Origin: Typhlomys cinereus
Lineage: Eukaryota > Chordata > Mammalia > Rodentia > Platacanthomyidae
Reading direction: 5' to 3'
DNA length: 64,000 bases
Assembly: GCA_023101885.1 (NCBI GenBank)
Contig: JALPQD010000124.1
Span: 5,309,101 to 5,373,100 of the forward strand
Shown: one piece after another, positions 35,246 to 46,894 of the stretch
Position numbering within the stretch: the stretch's first letter is position 1
Layout of the letters: every line of letters begins with the position of its first letter
Made by a program: the position numbers and the translations under genes
Notes under the pieces: generated by a model
What the model saw: the letters and a program-made list of their open reading frames with translations, nothing else
What the model was told of the DNA's origin: nothing
The model's database searches: none

Positions 35246-35544
35246 CTAAGGCAGTATGGAAGTTTCTGACCGCTGCCTACTATGGAATTGGAGTTCCATA
35301 GTTCTCAACTTCCGCTCCACCTCTACCTCTTTGGGTTGAATCCTGAGAAAGTATTTGGACCCCATGCTGCAAGCAGATCTATGGACTGTCTCGCTCCAGT
35401 AATGCAGGGACCATTTGTTAGTAGGGAGGTCAGAAGTTGGTTCTGTGAGTTCTGTGGAGGTGATTTTTGAAGTTCAGTAAGTCTTCCATGGGTCTAATGC
35501 CTCTCAAGTACTGATGTAGTTGACTGGAGGAATGGTGTAAGCAG

Positions 35545-35692
35545 GTTACTCTCAGAGCTCAGCAGGCCTGGGAACTTGTTAGAAATTCTCAGGCCCCACC
35601 CAAGACCTGCTGAGTCAGGACTCTTGCAGAGCATCCAAGATGTGTGGCAACAACTGTATGCGCTGAAGGCTGAAGAACAAAGTGATGAACTA
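35545..35692 (-). repeat. MER5A-like hAT fossil
   Basis: 'cctgggaacttgttagaaattctcaggccccacccaagacctgctgagtcagga' matches the MER5A core. Confidence 0.8.
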
Positions 35693-35789
35693 AAAGTCTA
35701 ACAAAATTTAGGGTGAGTAAACTGGAAATCAGGTAGTAATTCTAAAATAGTTGAATCCACAATATCGCATGTGCCTACACATGTGCATC

Positions 35790-35862
35790 TTGCTGGGGAT
35801 TGAATTTAGGGCCTGTTGTGTGACAAACAAATGCTCTATTGCTGAAAACGTACCCCTACCCT
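35790..35862 (-). repeat. ID-type SINE fragment
   Basis: 'gctggggattgaatttagggcctgttg' and 'gctctattgctgaaaacgtacccc' are reverse ID. Confidence 0.65.
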
Positions 35863-35869
35863 GAACAAT

Positions 35870-36915
35870 ATAACTTTGGAAGTGGAAATTCTAATTCTCT
35901 TTGGTGGTTCTGAAGTTCACATGGGCAGCGCTTACAGGCCCACACTAGGACAGCAGTGGCTCTGTTTTCAAGATTGCCAACAGAAGTTTCTTGGAGGGAC
36001 ACTTCAGCAGCCATCAAAACCTTTTGTCCTGTGTAAATCCCAATCCCTCTGCATGTACCATCCAAACGCGGTAGCTGTGGAAAACGTCTAGCAAGGGGAA
36101 AGAACCTTACGCATTTATCACATGTTCTCTTGCCTGTCCTTAGGGCCCCTCTTCAGGCACACCCCCATCTGCACACCCCCATCTTCAGTCATCTCAGAGG
36201 CTATATTGCCTCTCGCCCCTTCTCATCCTTCAGACCCAGCCTCTTCGACAGAAGTCTCAGTGTGGACACAGCACCCCGCACAGGACCCTGGTCCTCATCT
36301 GAGATCAGACAGAGTGCCAGGAGGATGACCTCACTAGTCCAGCACCCACAGGACACAGGCCAAGCTGTGCCCTTTGCCTGCTCAAGGTTGCGACAGCCGG
36401 CAAGGCTCTGGGTTAGGACTCCTGATCATTCACACCCAACTTTTCATTCATTTCCTTTCTCATATTATTGTTTCTTTGTGGACAATGATCTTTTCTATTC
36501 TCTCATTGTTCGATTTCTCTAATAGAAAACAAAAACTTAGAAATATGCTACGAAAATTTGAAATATATATTAAGTGAAAGACTGAAAGGAGAAACATCAG
36601 AATCAGAGGTAATTTTCTCTGCGAGAAGAGAGATTATCAGTGGTTTCTTTCTTGGTGCTTCTCTCACTGTTTCTATTGTGTTGTGATTGACACATCAATT
36701 GTTTCATTTTGTTCAGAAGCTGAAAATAAAGATTGGGAAACTAACTCCCTGCAAGCTCCCAGGACACCCCAGGACCTGAAGTGCTGGTATGAAGTCAGGG
36801 CTTTCTGCCTCTTGGCGATCACAGAGCTGCACTCAGCTGAGGCAGGTCTATGACAGTCCCTATGTGAGCACAGAACCCGAGTAAACAGAAGAGAGGGGCG
36901 CCTCCCCTACCCCCT
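35870..36915. other. Unique sequence, no gene seen
   Basis: 36130-36522 is open on the + strand without splice or start support. No repeat recognised. Confidence 0.4.
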
Positions 36916-36919
36916 TGGG

Positions 36920-37262
36920 GTTACAGCATCCCTCTTCTGTGTGTTTTGCTTCGTTACAGTACTCTCTTGTATCTTGCTCAGTTACAGCATTCTCTCCTGT
37001 TTTGCTCAGTTACAGCACTCTCCTGTATCTTGCTTAGTTATAGCACTCTTCTGTATTTTACTCAGTTACAGCACCCTCTTGTGTCTTATTCAGTTACAGA
37101 ACCCTCCTATGTTTTGCTCAGCTACAGCACCCTCCCGTATTTTGCTCAGTTACAATACTCTAGCCTGTCTCTTGTTCAATTTCAGCACTCCTTTGTCTTG
37201 CTCAGCTGCTCAGTCTTGCTTTGTCTTGCTTTGTCTTGCTCAGTCACAGCACTCTCTCTAGC
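36920..37262. repeat. 28-bp minisatellite, about 12 units
   Basis: The unit is about GTTACAGCACTCTCCTGTAT plus CTTGCTCA. GTTACAG-type starts occur at 36920, 36953, 36981, 37009, 37037, 37065, 37093, 37121, 37149, 37179 and 37243. Central spacing is exactly 28 with point changes between units. Because 28 is not divisible by three, the two overlapping + strand frames repeat every 84 nt. I read them as by-products of the array, not a gene. Confidence 0.95.
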
Positions 37263-37269
37263 ATCTTGT

Positions 37270-37835
37270 ATCATCATATCTTGGGAAGTTTGGCTCAGTT
37301 TTCCTGGAGGACAGGAAGACGTCTCAGGAGCACTTGAGATGCTTACACAGGTCTGTGACTCGTGTAAGGCTTAACAGTGGTCAGAAGGCAAACTGCAGAT
37401 ATTGCTGCTGGGGCTCCCCAGCAAGGAGGAACATGGGAGTTGTTGCCAAAGGGCTGCTGACTGCATGAGTGGTACGGAGGGAGGTGACTACAATCCAGCC
37501 TTCTTCTTTTTGCCAAGAATTGCTTGGGGGCTTTTGTTAATGATGTTGCATGTTTCTTATTATGTATTTGTTATTTTCACTCTTCCTCCTGTAAATCAAG
37601 ATTGAGGCCACCTACATGGGTTCCTACTGCCCAGAAATTGATAGCCTCCCCTTCTACACTTGCAGGATGTCAAGGGCTTTGAGCTTTGTAAAAGTTTTCC
37701 TTCAAAGTCGGAAAGAGACCCCAAACCAGCAACCTACGGACTGTTCTCTGGAAGCATGGAAAGGCTCCCTTCTACACTCAAAGTTTTTGTTACTTTACTC
37801 AGAGATTTCAGCTTTAAAATGCCTCATTCCGAATT
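37270..37835. other. Unique sequence, no gene seen
   Basis: No recognised gene or repeat. Confidence 0.4.
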
Positions 37836-37837
37836 AG

Positions 37838-37925
37838 TGACTCTCGATCATGGCTGTACAGGAAGATCACCCAAGAAATTTCTACAATGCTCAGGCCCTC
37901 CTCGGCCATTTAAAGCAGGACATCT
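37838..37925 (+). repeat. hAT-Charlie-type fossil (MER3/MER5-like)
   Basis: 'gactctcgatcatggctgtacaggaagatcaccca' and 'tgctcaggccctcc' resemble the 'tggctgcacattagaatcacc ... cccaggccccacc' pattern of these elements. Strongly decayed. Confidence 0.5.
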
Positions 37926-37935
37926 AAGAATACAC

Positions 37936-37937
37936 AG

Positions 37938-37969
<32 letters not shown>

Positions 37970-38166
37970 ACACACACAGGCACACACATAAAGACACCCA
38001 CAGATACGATACACACACAGGCATACACACACAGACACAACAGATACACACACACAGGCACACACATCCAGACACACACAGACACACACACAGGCACACA
38101 TACACACAGACACACACAGAGACACACAGCGGCACACATACACAGGCACACACACGAAGGCACACC
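37936..38166. repeat. CA-rich array with CACAGA/CACAGG variants
   Basis: (CA)n followed by irregular CACACAGGCACACACATA-type units. Confidence 0.95.
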
Positions 38167-38169
38167 CAC

Positions 38170-39205
38170 AACGTTGGATTGCCCCTAGGAGTTATCTGCA
38201 GGTCAGATTCTTGTCCCCAGGGCAGGCACACATAAACCTGACAGGCAAAGCAATAGTTCCATGTGTGCTCCTCCTCCTTTTCTCAAAGGATCATGTCCAG
38301 GCCTCAGGAAAGATAAGCATCGAGGACAAGATGCACATGAAGGACCAGAAGCCATGGAGCCCTCGGCTGTCAGCCCACAGGCTTGATCCAAGTCAATGGT
38401 TCCAAATCACAGCCATTCCCTGGGATTGCCTAAGGTTTCTTAAAACTACAAATGCCAGTTTCTCTCCCCTCACCCCCCCCCCGGGGCAGCCTGCCTCACT
38501 CGTTAGGTGTGAGGTAGTCACAGTATTTAACAGATGGTATCATCTCTTGTATCGCTGTCCCGGCCTTGTGGTTTAGCCTCATAACTAGGCTGAGGGACTG
38601 TAAGCGCCTGAGTTGATGAGGAAGCACCAAGGTGAAGTCCAGGAAACACACACCTGTTCCAACGATCAGTCGGAGGCCAAGAGTGGCAGCCTTGGGCAAA
38701 CATTCTTCAAATCATCCACATGTCCACGTGCTAAGCTAGAGAGATTCTGAGGGCAATAAAGGGAACAGATGCCACATGAAGACAGACAGAGAGAACGAGC
38801 CTTTAAGTTCACCTTAGCCACCCATCAGCAAATGCAGCCCTCCAGTTTTTACAAAGTGACCCAGGCAACCTGTATGTCAAAGGCCTTATCTGTACCAAAG
38901 CTAGTGGGTAACTGATAATGCATGGGCTCAGCTGTGTGACCTCCGACACTGAGTGATTTTTAAGTTAATTAAGGATAAGCAAAACTAGAAGATTGACATA
39001 GGGTTGTTTGGTTGGTCGCTTCTTTGTAACCTTTCCTCCTTATCTTTATTATCAGTGGAGTTATCTTGAACTCCTCTCGAACCCACTAGAGCAAAATTTT
39101 CTTAGTCATAAGAATAATATGAAGTCTAGTAATTTGACACAACTGACCTTGTGGCTTGATCTGGTGTCTTGTAACACAGCTGTTGAAGGCAAGCTTTTAA
39201 TGGGT
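38170..39205. other. Mostly unique sequence
   Basis: A weak hAT-like fossil may lie at 38395-38470, and a weak MIR-like patch near 38900-38960. No gene seen. Confidence 0.35.
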
Positions 39206-39209
39206 AAGG

Positions 39210-39523
39210 GGGAGGGGCTGAGAGATGGCTCAGAGGTTAAGACTTTGCCTCTCAGGCAGAAGGTCCTGAGTTCAGATCCCAGATCCCAGATCCCAGGTCC
39301 CATGAAAAAATGCCTGGCAGAAAGGGCAGCAACCTGCACTTCTGGCCCTAGTGGGCAGAGCCTGGGAAATCCCAGAGAAAAGCAAAAAGGAGACAGAAGC
39401 AATCCAGGATGATTTGTAAAGCCATCCTTTGTCCTCCAAAAGTACACACAGTGTCCTCTGAGACACACATAGCACACACATGCAAAAATAAGTAAGTAAG
39501 TAAATAAATAAATAAATAAAGTT
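39210..39523 (+). repeat. B2-type SINE (subfamily B)
   Basis: Head 'aggggctgagagatggctcag' and a full subfamily B body. The B-box side carries a triplication, 'cagatcccagatcccagatccc', at 39273-39297. It has an AAAT/AAGT tail. Confidence 0.9.
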
Positions 39524-39875
39524 AATGGTGAGAGTGTAAGAGTCCAGAGTTTCTCTCCTTGGTAGGTAGTTGTTCCTACCGGTCTCCTCGTTGGTGTTTC
39601 AGTAAGATCTCAAATTTCTTCACTTATTTTTCTCTTGTCCTTAAATTATATGATAATTATAATTATAAAATGTTTTCTTATCTATAGTTGAGATTTTTAA
39701 AATTAAAGTTGCTTAAAAATTATTTAAATTTGGTTTGTTTTTTGTTTGCTCTATTTAACAGATCCTGTCTATTTGCAAAACATTTAGAGCCCTATATTTC
39801 CATCAACTTTTGTTTTATCGAGGTAGTCACATGCTTCCAGAGATCACTCTCAATTGAGTCTTGGGATGACTTTCT

Positions 39876-39992
39876 GTGATGACTGGTCTCATCACATAGC
39901 ACAGGCTAACCCCAGAGTCCTGGTCCCAAGTGAGCCTTCTGCATTAGCCTCCTGAGTTGTTGGAACTACAGGTGTGTCACCACACATGGGGG
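39876..39992 (-). repeat. B1 SINE
   Basis: 'catcacatagcacaggctaacccca', 'gcattagcctcctgagttgttgg' and 'ctacaggtgtg' are reverse B1. Confidence 0.8.
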
Positions 39993-40174
39993 TAAGGATT
40001 AGGGAGCCTATTAGACTAAATTAGTGAAGGTAATTCCATTGTCCTTGCCAGGAACTGGCTAAAATGTCAACCAAGTGTGAAGAGAAGTCATTGAGCGGGA
40101 TCTAGGAAGGGTGTTGTAACCACAGGACTCAGGAACAGTTTTTTGTTTGTTTGTTTTGTTTTGTTTTGTGTTTA

Positions 40175-40200
40175 TTTTTTAATTTATCCAATTGTGTGTG

Positions 40201-40248
<48 letters not shown>

Positions 40249-40458
40249 ACCATGGGCGAATTCGGGAACCACCATGAACCACCTCCACCTCCTCCTTGTT
40301 TACTCTGCCCCTCGATTCACAGGCTCCGCCCTACTAGGACCAGACACGCAAGCCGCCCCCGCTTCCGCCCTGCGTCTATATATGGGGTCTGGGATCTGAA
40401 CTCAGGATCTTCTGCCTGCAAGGCAGAGGCTTAACCCCTGAGCCATTTCTCCAGGCCC
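40175..40458 (-). mobile_element. B2-type SINE, GC-rich subfamily A, with (TG)n tail
   Basis: The reverse of a subfamily A body ('ggcggaagcgggggcggctt', 'cctagtagggcggagcc') with a long (TG)n at 40194-40246. T/G-rich sequence at 40139-40175 flanks the tail. Confidence 0.9.
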
Positions 40459-40481
40459 TGTTCGTTGTTTTTTGGGGGGAG

Positions 40482-40575
40482 TGTTTTTTCAAGTGCTGAA
40501 GATCTAACCCAGGACTTAGTATATACCAGGACAGCATTTTACTACTGATTTACACATTGCCAGATTGACCACAGT
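40482..40575 (-). repeat. ID-type SINE fragment
   Basis: 'agtgctgaagatctaacccaggact' and 'cattttactactgatttacac' are decayed reverse ID. Confidence 0.5.
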
Positions 40576-40829
40576 CCCTCCAGCTCTGATTTCTGTATCA
40601 CTGTGTGAGAGTTTGACCCTTGGAAGAAGAATGGCCATAAGGCACCTAGGAGAGAACCAACCTCAAGGGCAACGTCATCTTGAAGACAGCAGAACAGGAA
40701 ACTGGGAGGGACCAGTCAGCCCGGGAGGGGCTTGACTTCAGATGCTTATGGAGAGATTCAATTTGTTCCTTAAACCTTTAAAGTTACTTGAAAACAAGAG
40801 TATCTTCACCTTCTTAAAAACATCTTTAT

Positions 40830-41056
40830 TGGGCTAGAGAGATGGCTCAGAGGTTAAAGTCTTTGCCTTGTAAGCAGAAGGACCTGGATGTGAACCTCAG
40901 GTCTCATGTAAAAATGCTGTGCCAATACTTCCAGCCCTGGAAGGTAGAGCCTGGGAAATACCAGAGTAAAGCAATAGAAGCAGAACGCTCGAGGATGATT
41001 CTCAAAGTTAACCTTGGGACTCCACAGGTGCACATAGAGCCCTCTTTTTCTTCTTC

Positions 41057-41103
<47 letters not shown>

Positions 41104-41112
41104 GCACGCACA
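40830..41112 (+). repeat. B2-type SINE (subfamily B) with (CA)n tail
   Basis: Head 'gggctagagagatggctcag', body 'cctgggaaataccagagtaaagcaa', (CA)n at 41059-41112. Confidence 0.85.
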
Positions 41113-41114
41113 CT

Positions 41115-41685
41115 TTTATTGTCCTGTAGACAAAAACATGGGCATTATGTCTCCTATTAAAGTCCTTGACATTAGGAATTTGACATCTTACTTGGAATTT
41201 TCCCGTGTCTTGAATGTCATGTTCTTTAAGAGAACTAATGAATTCTTTCATTTTTCATGAAGACTGGGATTTCTTTAATATCAGGTTTGTGCTAAAGACT
41301 CAGGACACTACAGTGAAATGAGCATGTCCAAAACAAAGCAGACGTCTAGTCACCACTGGGAAAAGAAGATTCGGGTGAGGATTCTGTGGACAGACCTGGA
41401 GCCAACACATTCCCAGGGCTGGGTCAAGGGCTATGCATCCTTCAGTGAGATTATCAGAGGACAAGATTGACTACTTGCTATTAGCTTTCTAAGGCAGAGC
41501 CAGCAAAATATCTGGATACATAGTTCCTGAGACTCGAGGGAGATAGGAGCAGAAGGCATTGACTGGCATGTTTATAAAGGGAAATGAGGAAAAACACTGA
41601 CAAGAAATGCATCATGGTGGATGAATTGAGGTGCTTTATCTGCATTTTCTGGAAGTATGTAGTACTTGAAAATATTAAAATATGA
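41115..41685. other. Unique sequence, no gene seen
   Basis: No recognised feature. Confidence 0.4.
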
Positions 41686-41687
41686 AT

Positions 41688-41778
41688 GTGGCAAAGCATA
41701 GCTCAGTGATAAAATGCTTCCCATACAAGCCACGTGTGCTGTGTGTGGCTCAGGGTATGATATCAGCACTTGTAACAT
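41688..41778 (+). repeat. ID-type SINE fragment
   Basis: 'gcaaagcatagctcagtgataaaatgcttcccatacaag' retains the ID A-box region. Confidence 0.55.
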
Positions 41779-41779
41779 A

Positions 41780-42840
41780 TGTGCATGTGTGTGTATGTAT
41801 GAATGTAAGCTGTAAGCAATTAACAGGGAATCTTTTATTGCGAGTAGTAGCCAGCATGGCACCATAAGAAATTAGCTGCCTTCCTTTCTCGTGCATGCTA
41901 GGGTGTCTATGCTCATCCCGGAGCTGGCAGATGTGGCGCCGGATGTCCCATGCACAACATTGGGGCCTATTTTGGTCTGTCTGAATGTGGAGTTGGAGTA
42001 ATGAACTTATTTGGGTCGGCGTCAGGTGATGACGACTCATGAGAGTATTTGTGCTGTGACTTCACTTTCTGCGTGTTTAAATCGGCACGCAAAAGGACAG
42101 CCTGTGCAAGATGCTATTTACATCTGCTTCCAGTTTCTCAGTGGGTTGTGTCATCTAAAGTGTAGGAAAACACACAAGTCTTCAATGAAAACCTGCCAGC
42201 ATCTGATGCAAAGCTGTTAAAAGCAGCCTGTGCTACAATATGGGCATGGGGAGAGGGGGTGCTTCTGGAAGGAGATTGTCTGAACTGCTGTTTGTGGCAT
42301 GTTCCCTACGCCCTGAAGAATGCCCAGAGCTAGTCCTGCAGCAGAACCTGGTCCCATTTGTCCGTCCATTTCCAGCAGCTCACTCTGGACTTCTGTCTGA
42401 AGTCTGTTACTCTCATGTCTGTAAAAGTCACCTGAGAGTGTCTCTTCCAGAACAAGGCAGGTGTATATCTCTGTATATCAAGAACTCTTTCTCTAGTTGT
42501 GTGACAACGAGCCATCGTCCAAGGGAAAAATGAAGCCATATTATATAGAAACTTGAATAATTTCCCATCAGTTTCTTCCAGTTACTAAGTCCTGGACTGT
42601 GACCTTTCTGTGTTTGCTTCACCGCAGCCTCTTTCCCTGGAGTATAGCACGTCTCCATTCAACCACCCAGTTCAAATGTCTGTGCGGTGCTCTGCTGGGC
42701 TCCGGCCCAAGGCCTGGGTTCCAGGCTGTGCCTCCTTGTTGGGCCTCTGACCCTCTACTTCCTGCGTCATCCTGAGGATAAAGATGCCTGGTTTGCTATG
42801 ATCAGGTGGTAAAATATGTCTCATTACACACTGTTTTCAG
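41780..42840. other. Repeat-poor sequence with scattered CpG
   Basis: It holds no SINE. 41910-42095 has several CpGs and an AP-1/CRE-like motif (GATGACGACTCATGAG, 42028-42043), which may mark a regulatory element. Frames here lack splice support. Confidence 0.4.
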
Positions 42841-42842
42841 TG

Positions 42843-43000
42843 CAGGGTTTCTCCATCTTGGCACTATTGGCATTTGGGGACTGGACAGTCTTTGTTGGGG
42901 GAAGGGGAAGTGCTGACGTGGGTGCTGTGGAGTATCTCTCACTGGGTGCTAATGGCTCCACCAAATTCTAGCAATCAAAATTGTGTTAAAGACTTCTGGT
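42843..43000 (-). repeat. MER20-like hAT fossil
   Basis: 'cagggtttctccatcttggcactattggcatttggggactggacagtctttgttggggg' follows the MER20 end in the reverse sense. Confidence 0.8.
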
Positions 43001-43364
43001 TGTAAAGGCTCTAGCTGAGTTTTCTGTTGCCTCTCTTCCCTGCAGCTCCTACCACATGGTCAGGTCTTTATTAGTCATCCAACAAACAGGCTTCCTCCCC
43101 CTCCTCCTTCCATGCTTTCCATGATAGCATGTCTCCCCGAACCCACCAACATTTTATGAAGAGGTGTGCGAATCTATCCACGTTGGCTTTGTAGCTTCTC
43201 AGGGTTTTTCCCCCCAGAATCTCCTGGAGCCAAAAATGATTTCCTGACATTGAATTAGAAACATATGCCCTCTTTTCTAGTATGTTCCTTCCATCCTTGT
43301 TTATGAGACAATCTTACTTCTGACATCTGAATTTGGACATATAGTTATTTTTCCTTAAAATTCC

Positions 43365-43542
43365 AAGTTTCTTTTTTTCTTTTCTTTTCTCTTTTTTTTC
43401 TTTTTTTGTTTTGTCATTTTGATTTTGGAGACACGGGTTCCCTGGGTAGCCCATGAGGTAGCTGGCCTCAAACTCCTTAAGTGCTGCTTCAGCTTCCAGA
43501 ATGCTGCGATTACAGTTGGCGCCACCGTGCCCAGCTAAAAAG
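43365..43542 (-). repeat. B1 SINE with T-rich end
   Basis: 'gggtagcccatgaggtagctggcctcaaactcc' and 'gcttcagcttccagaatgctgcgattacag' are reverse B1; the TTTC run at 43370-43410 is its tail. Confidence 0.85.
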
Positions 43543-43684
43543 CCAAACATGTCATTAAGTCATCTCTCCTTGTCACTGTTACTGTCAACCTATCTGCAGG
43601 CCTGAAAGTCAATCCATATGTTTAAACCTCATCTTTCTCCTCACCTACCTTTTGCTGTTGTTTTCTTTTTAACATTAAAAAGGT

Positions 43685-43822
43685 AGGGGCTAGAAATGAA
43701 GCTCAGCGGTAGGGCTAGAGCACATTCTCAGCGTGCAAGAGATCCTGGGTTCCATCCCCAACAAAATGCTCTCTCTCTCTCTCTCTCTCACACACACATA
43801 CACACACACATACACAAACACA
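43685..43822 (+). repeat. ID-type SINE with CT/CA tail
   Basis: 'ggggctagaaatgaagctcagcggtagggctagagc' and 'gatcctgggttccatcccc' are intact box regions, followed by (CT)n and (CA)n. Confidence 0.8.
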
Positions 43823-43824
43823 GT

Positions 43825-44518
43825 GTTTTTTAAGTAGTACAGAAATGCACTAAGTATTTTTGAAGTGCACTAAGGGGGTGTCTCTTCCTTTATTTCCCTC
43901 TTCCTCCTTCTCCCCTAATTTTCCTTCTCTTCCTCCTCCTTTCCTCGTCCCCACCCAACTTTGAATTTCCTTTGCAGATACACACTGTCTATTCCTCACA
44001 GATCCCATCTAAAATATTTCTTCTCATTGCTTTTTCATGCTAACACTTGTATGCAAAGACATTGCTTTTTTTTCTCCTATTTCATCTCCAGCCAAAATAA
44101 ATCTCCATCACTCAAGGTGGTCAGAAAAGATTTATTAGTGCTCCTTGAATAGCTAAAACAGTCTCCCCTTTCCCTCACCCCCTTCTAGTCGCTGAAGTGG
44201 CATGTACTAGAGTGAGCAGTGGCCAAGGAATTCCTCTAGATATTTCCAGGCAAACACTCAAACAGTACAATCTTCATCCTGTGCTGTCAGGTTCTTTTCC
44301 AGAAAGAGGCGTTGTGTTCTGCAGAGGACCTGGAGGAGAGGAGACAAACAAGCTTACACAGTGCAAAGAAACAAAGCTATACCTGGGGAGGAAGACGAAG
44401 ACAAGCTGTGCACTGGGGATCATTCTGGAGAATGCTCTCTTTTTGAAGACTTGGGAATGAAACCCTTAGTGAGATGTATGACAATTTCATTTGCTTCTGA
44501 TACATTTATAAATTATAA

Positions 44519-44520
<2 letters not shown>
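43825..44520. other. Unique sequence, no gene seen
   Basis: Pyrimidine-rich at 43880-43955; otherwise unremarkable. Confidence 0.4.

Positions 44521-44562
<42 letters not shown>
44521..44562 (+). repeat. (GA)n microsatellite
   Basis: About 20 GA units. Confidence 0.95.
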
Positions 44563-44564
<2 letters not shown>

Positions 44565-44799
44565 AGTTTGAGGCCCCTTAATTATTATTAGTGTTTTTTT
44601 TTTCTGTGCGAAGGAATTAAACCCAGAGTCTGATGGATTTTTCTAAGTGACAAATACTAAGTATCTAAATATTCCTGAGCTTCACCGGTAGAACTCTCTT
44701 ATTCATTTAACCTGTACTAATTGGCTCTAGCGCTCCTCTAGAGAGGACTTTGAGTAGAAGAAGGTCATCAAATTAATTTAGATAGAGATTTCTTTTTTC

Positions 44800-45086
44800 C
44801 TCTTCTTTTTTTTCTGTATATGTAAGTCTGAGTGTGTGTGTACACATAGAAGTAGACACTTGAGTGTGTTTTCCTGTAAAGGACCAAGGGTGACTTCAGG
44901 AATCATCCTGGATTGCTCTATCTCCTTGTTGCTTTGCACTGGAGTTTCCCAGGCTCTACCTTCCAGGGCTGGAAGTTCAGGCCATAGCCATTTCCACCTG
45001 ATGTTTTTTACATGAGATCTGAGATCTGAACTCAGGTCCTTCTTTCGAGGCAGAGGTTTAACCCCTGAGCCATCTCTCCAGACCAG
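44800..45086 (-). repeat. B2-type SINE (subfamily B)
   Basis: A reverse B2 with 'ggaatcatcctggattgctctatctcc', 'gagtttcccaggctctacc', 'gatctgaactcaggtcctt' and the head 'cctgagccatctctccag'. Confidence 0.9.
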
Positions 45087-45089
45087 GTA

Positions 45090-46212
45090 TCCTACTTTCT
45101 AGAAGCATATGGTGGGTTTGTGTAGCAATCATGTAGCTAGACTATCATGTGACAAAAGTAACAAGTACAGTACAAATGGCCCAATGCTACTTTCTCCTTC
45201 ATCACCTTCTGGGAATGCAGATTCTCAGGCTACCATCCAGTGGCTCAGCAGTCAAGGACTGCTGAAGATGTAAGCAGAACTTACCTGGCTGGGTCTGGGC
45301 TGAGTAGGGGTCTCTGCAGCAGGAGCGGTGAAAGTGACATATAAGCTGACAGTGGGATTTCTCAAAGTTTCACCATTTCCCCCAAAATATCTCTAGTTTT
45401 CCTTCATTCAGGTTCACACCTCCAGAACAAAGAATCTTCAGAGATACGTGATTCCACTATTGTTGAAACAAATAACCTAGATACATCCCAAGTTTATAGC
45501 GATTGGTATCTGTTGGCTTGCTCATGGATAGCTAAGGTTTGTCTGATCTGGACTGTGCTACACTGGGTACCCGGTTTCTGGTCTTATTGAAGTTAGTGTA
45601 ACATTCTCGGGCTCATGTTAGCAGATCACAGAAGCACAAGGTCACAGGAACACAGAATGAAAAGCCAAAGTCTGTGATGAGTCCTAAAGACTTTGGCCCA
45701 CACCAGCCAAACTGTCTCTGCCCATCCTATTTCTTTGACCAGAGCAAATCTTACATGGCCTGGCCTGGGATTGACGAGACAGGAGATAACCTTTCTCAAA
45801 TCACAAGGGCATGAATGAACAATGGTGATTCAGAAAAGCATGCAGGCTTGGGAGCTCCGATCCCCGTCTCACAGGGGACACCTCTTTCACAGAGGTCATA
45901 ACATGAAATACATCCTTTAGTGACCTCTTGCCACCTAGAAGAGCTGCAGCTGACTTTTGGGGGCTGATGCAGGGTACTAGCTGCCACCAGGGCTTGGGGG
46001 TGGCCCATGTAGCTGTGGCTGAAATGAGCACACTGTAGACTGTACACTTTTGTTCTTAGCTTCAGGCGAGCTCTGCACCTGCTGCTTCAAGCCCCCATCT
46101 AGTGCCTCTTTTTGGTAGATTTGTTTATTTCCTTCCTCCTTGTTCAGTTTCACAAGGGCCAATTCTCTTACCTACCATATGTATGACTGCTTTGTTCCCC
46201 CACCCATTACGC
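45090..46212. other. Unique sequence, no gene seen
   Basis: No repeat recognised; 45796-46047 is open on the - strand without splice support. Confidence 0.4.
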
Positions 46213-46214
46213 CT

Positions 46215-46650
46215 TTTTTTGTTTATTATTATTTTTTATTTTTCTAGTTTTACAAGCATATTGAATACTTATCCCTGCTTCCCTCCATCCCCCTCCCTCC
46301 CATCCCCCTTCTTTCCCTTCATCAATTCATCCTGCTTCCTCCTACTCTCCTGCCTGGCCACTTCTGTGGACTCCAGGGTTTTCTCTGGTTTGTCTATTCT
46401 TGTGGGGATTCAGGCCTCTGTGGCATAACAAGTTGCCTCTCTTCAGGCCACCCCATTGATAAGGGCATTTCCCTTCACTCATCCAGCTCTAGTCTCCAAG
46501 GTTTCCTCTTATATTGCTCCTGAATTCTTCGATATTCTACGGGGGCATGCCAGTCATTATGCAGGTCTAGTAAGTACAAGTCTCATCGCAGTGAGTTCCT
46601 GGATGCAGTGGTCCTGCCTTGAATGGAATGTCTTGTCCAACGGTGAACCT
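46215..46650 (+). repeat. Copy of the 9-kb insert family
   Basis: 'tctagttttacaagcatattgaatacttatccctgcttccctccatcc', 'tgtggactccagggttttctctggtttgtc', 'caggcctctgtggca' and 'agggcatttcccttcactcatccagct' align in order with the element inserted at 9019-9515. Confidence 0.75.
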
Positions 46651-46824
46651 TCCCATCTTTAGGTTCTTAAGATCTCACCCCCTCTTCCTTGAGGTTCCCT
46701 GAGCCTTAAGATAGGGAGAGATTAGGTTGGCCTGATTCTGGGTGAGCCTTGCCAGGTCACTGGAACTCTGCATTATGGCTGGCTGTTGTCCACTCACTGC
46801 TCTTCCATTGCCCTAGGCTGCAAT

Positions 46825-46890
46825 CACACCTTTTATTTTTGTGCTGGGGAGGGAACCCAAGGTCTTAGCATGCTAAGCACCCACTCAGTC
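46825..46890 (-). repeat. ID-type SINE fragment
   Basis: 'gctggggagggaacccaaggtcttagcatgctaagcac' is reverse ID. Confidence 0.7.
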
Positions 46891-46894
46891 ACCT

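Noticed and set aside
36941..37374. Two overlapping long + strand frames with repeating Leu/Ser/Tyr/Cys peptides
   Set aside because: They are produced by the 28-bp minisatellite; the unit is not a multiple of three and no gene structure surrounds it.
37660..38235. 191-codon + strand frame with a His/Thr-rich stretch
   Set aside because: Most of it is the CA-rich array; the left part lacks an upstream exon or a good start context.
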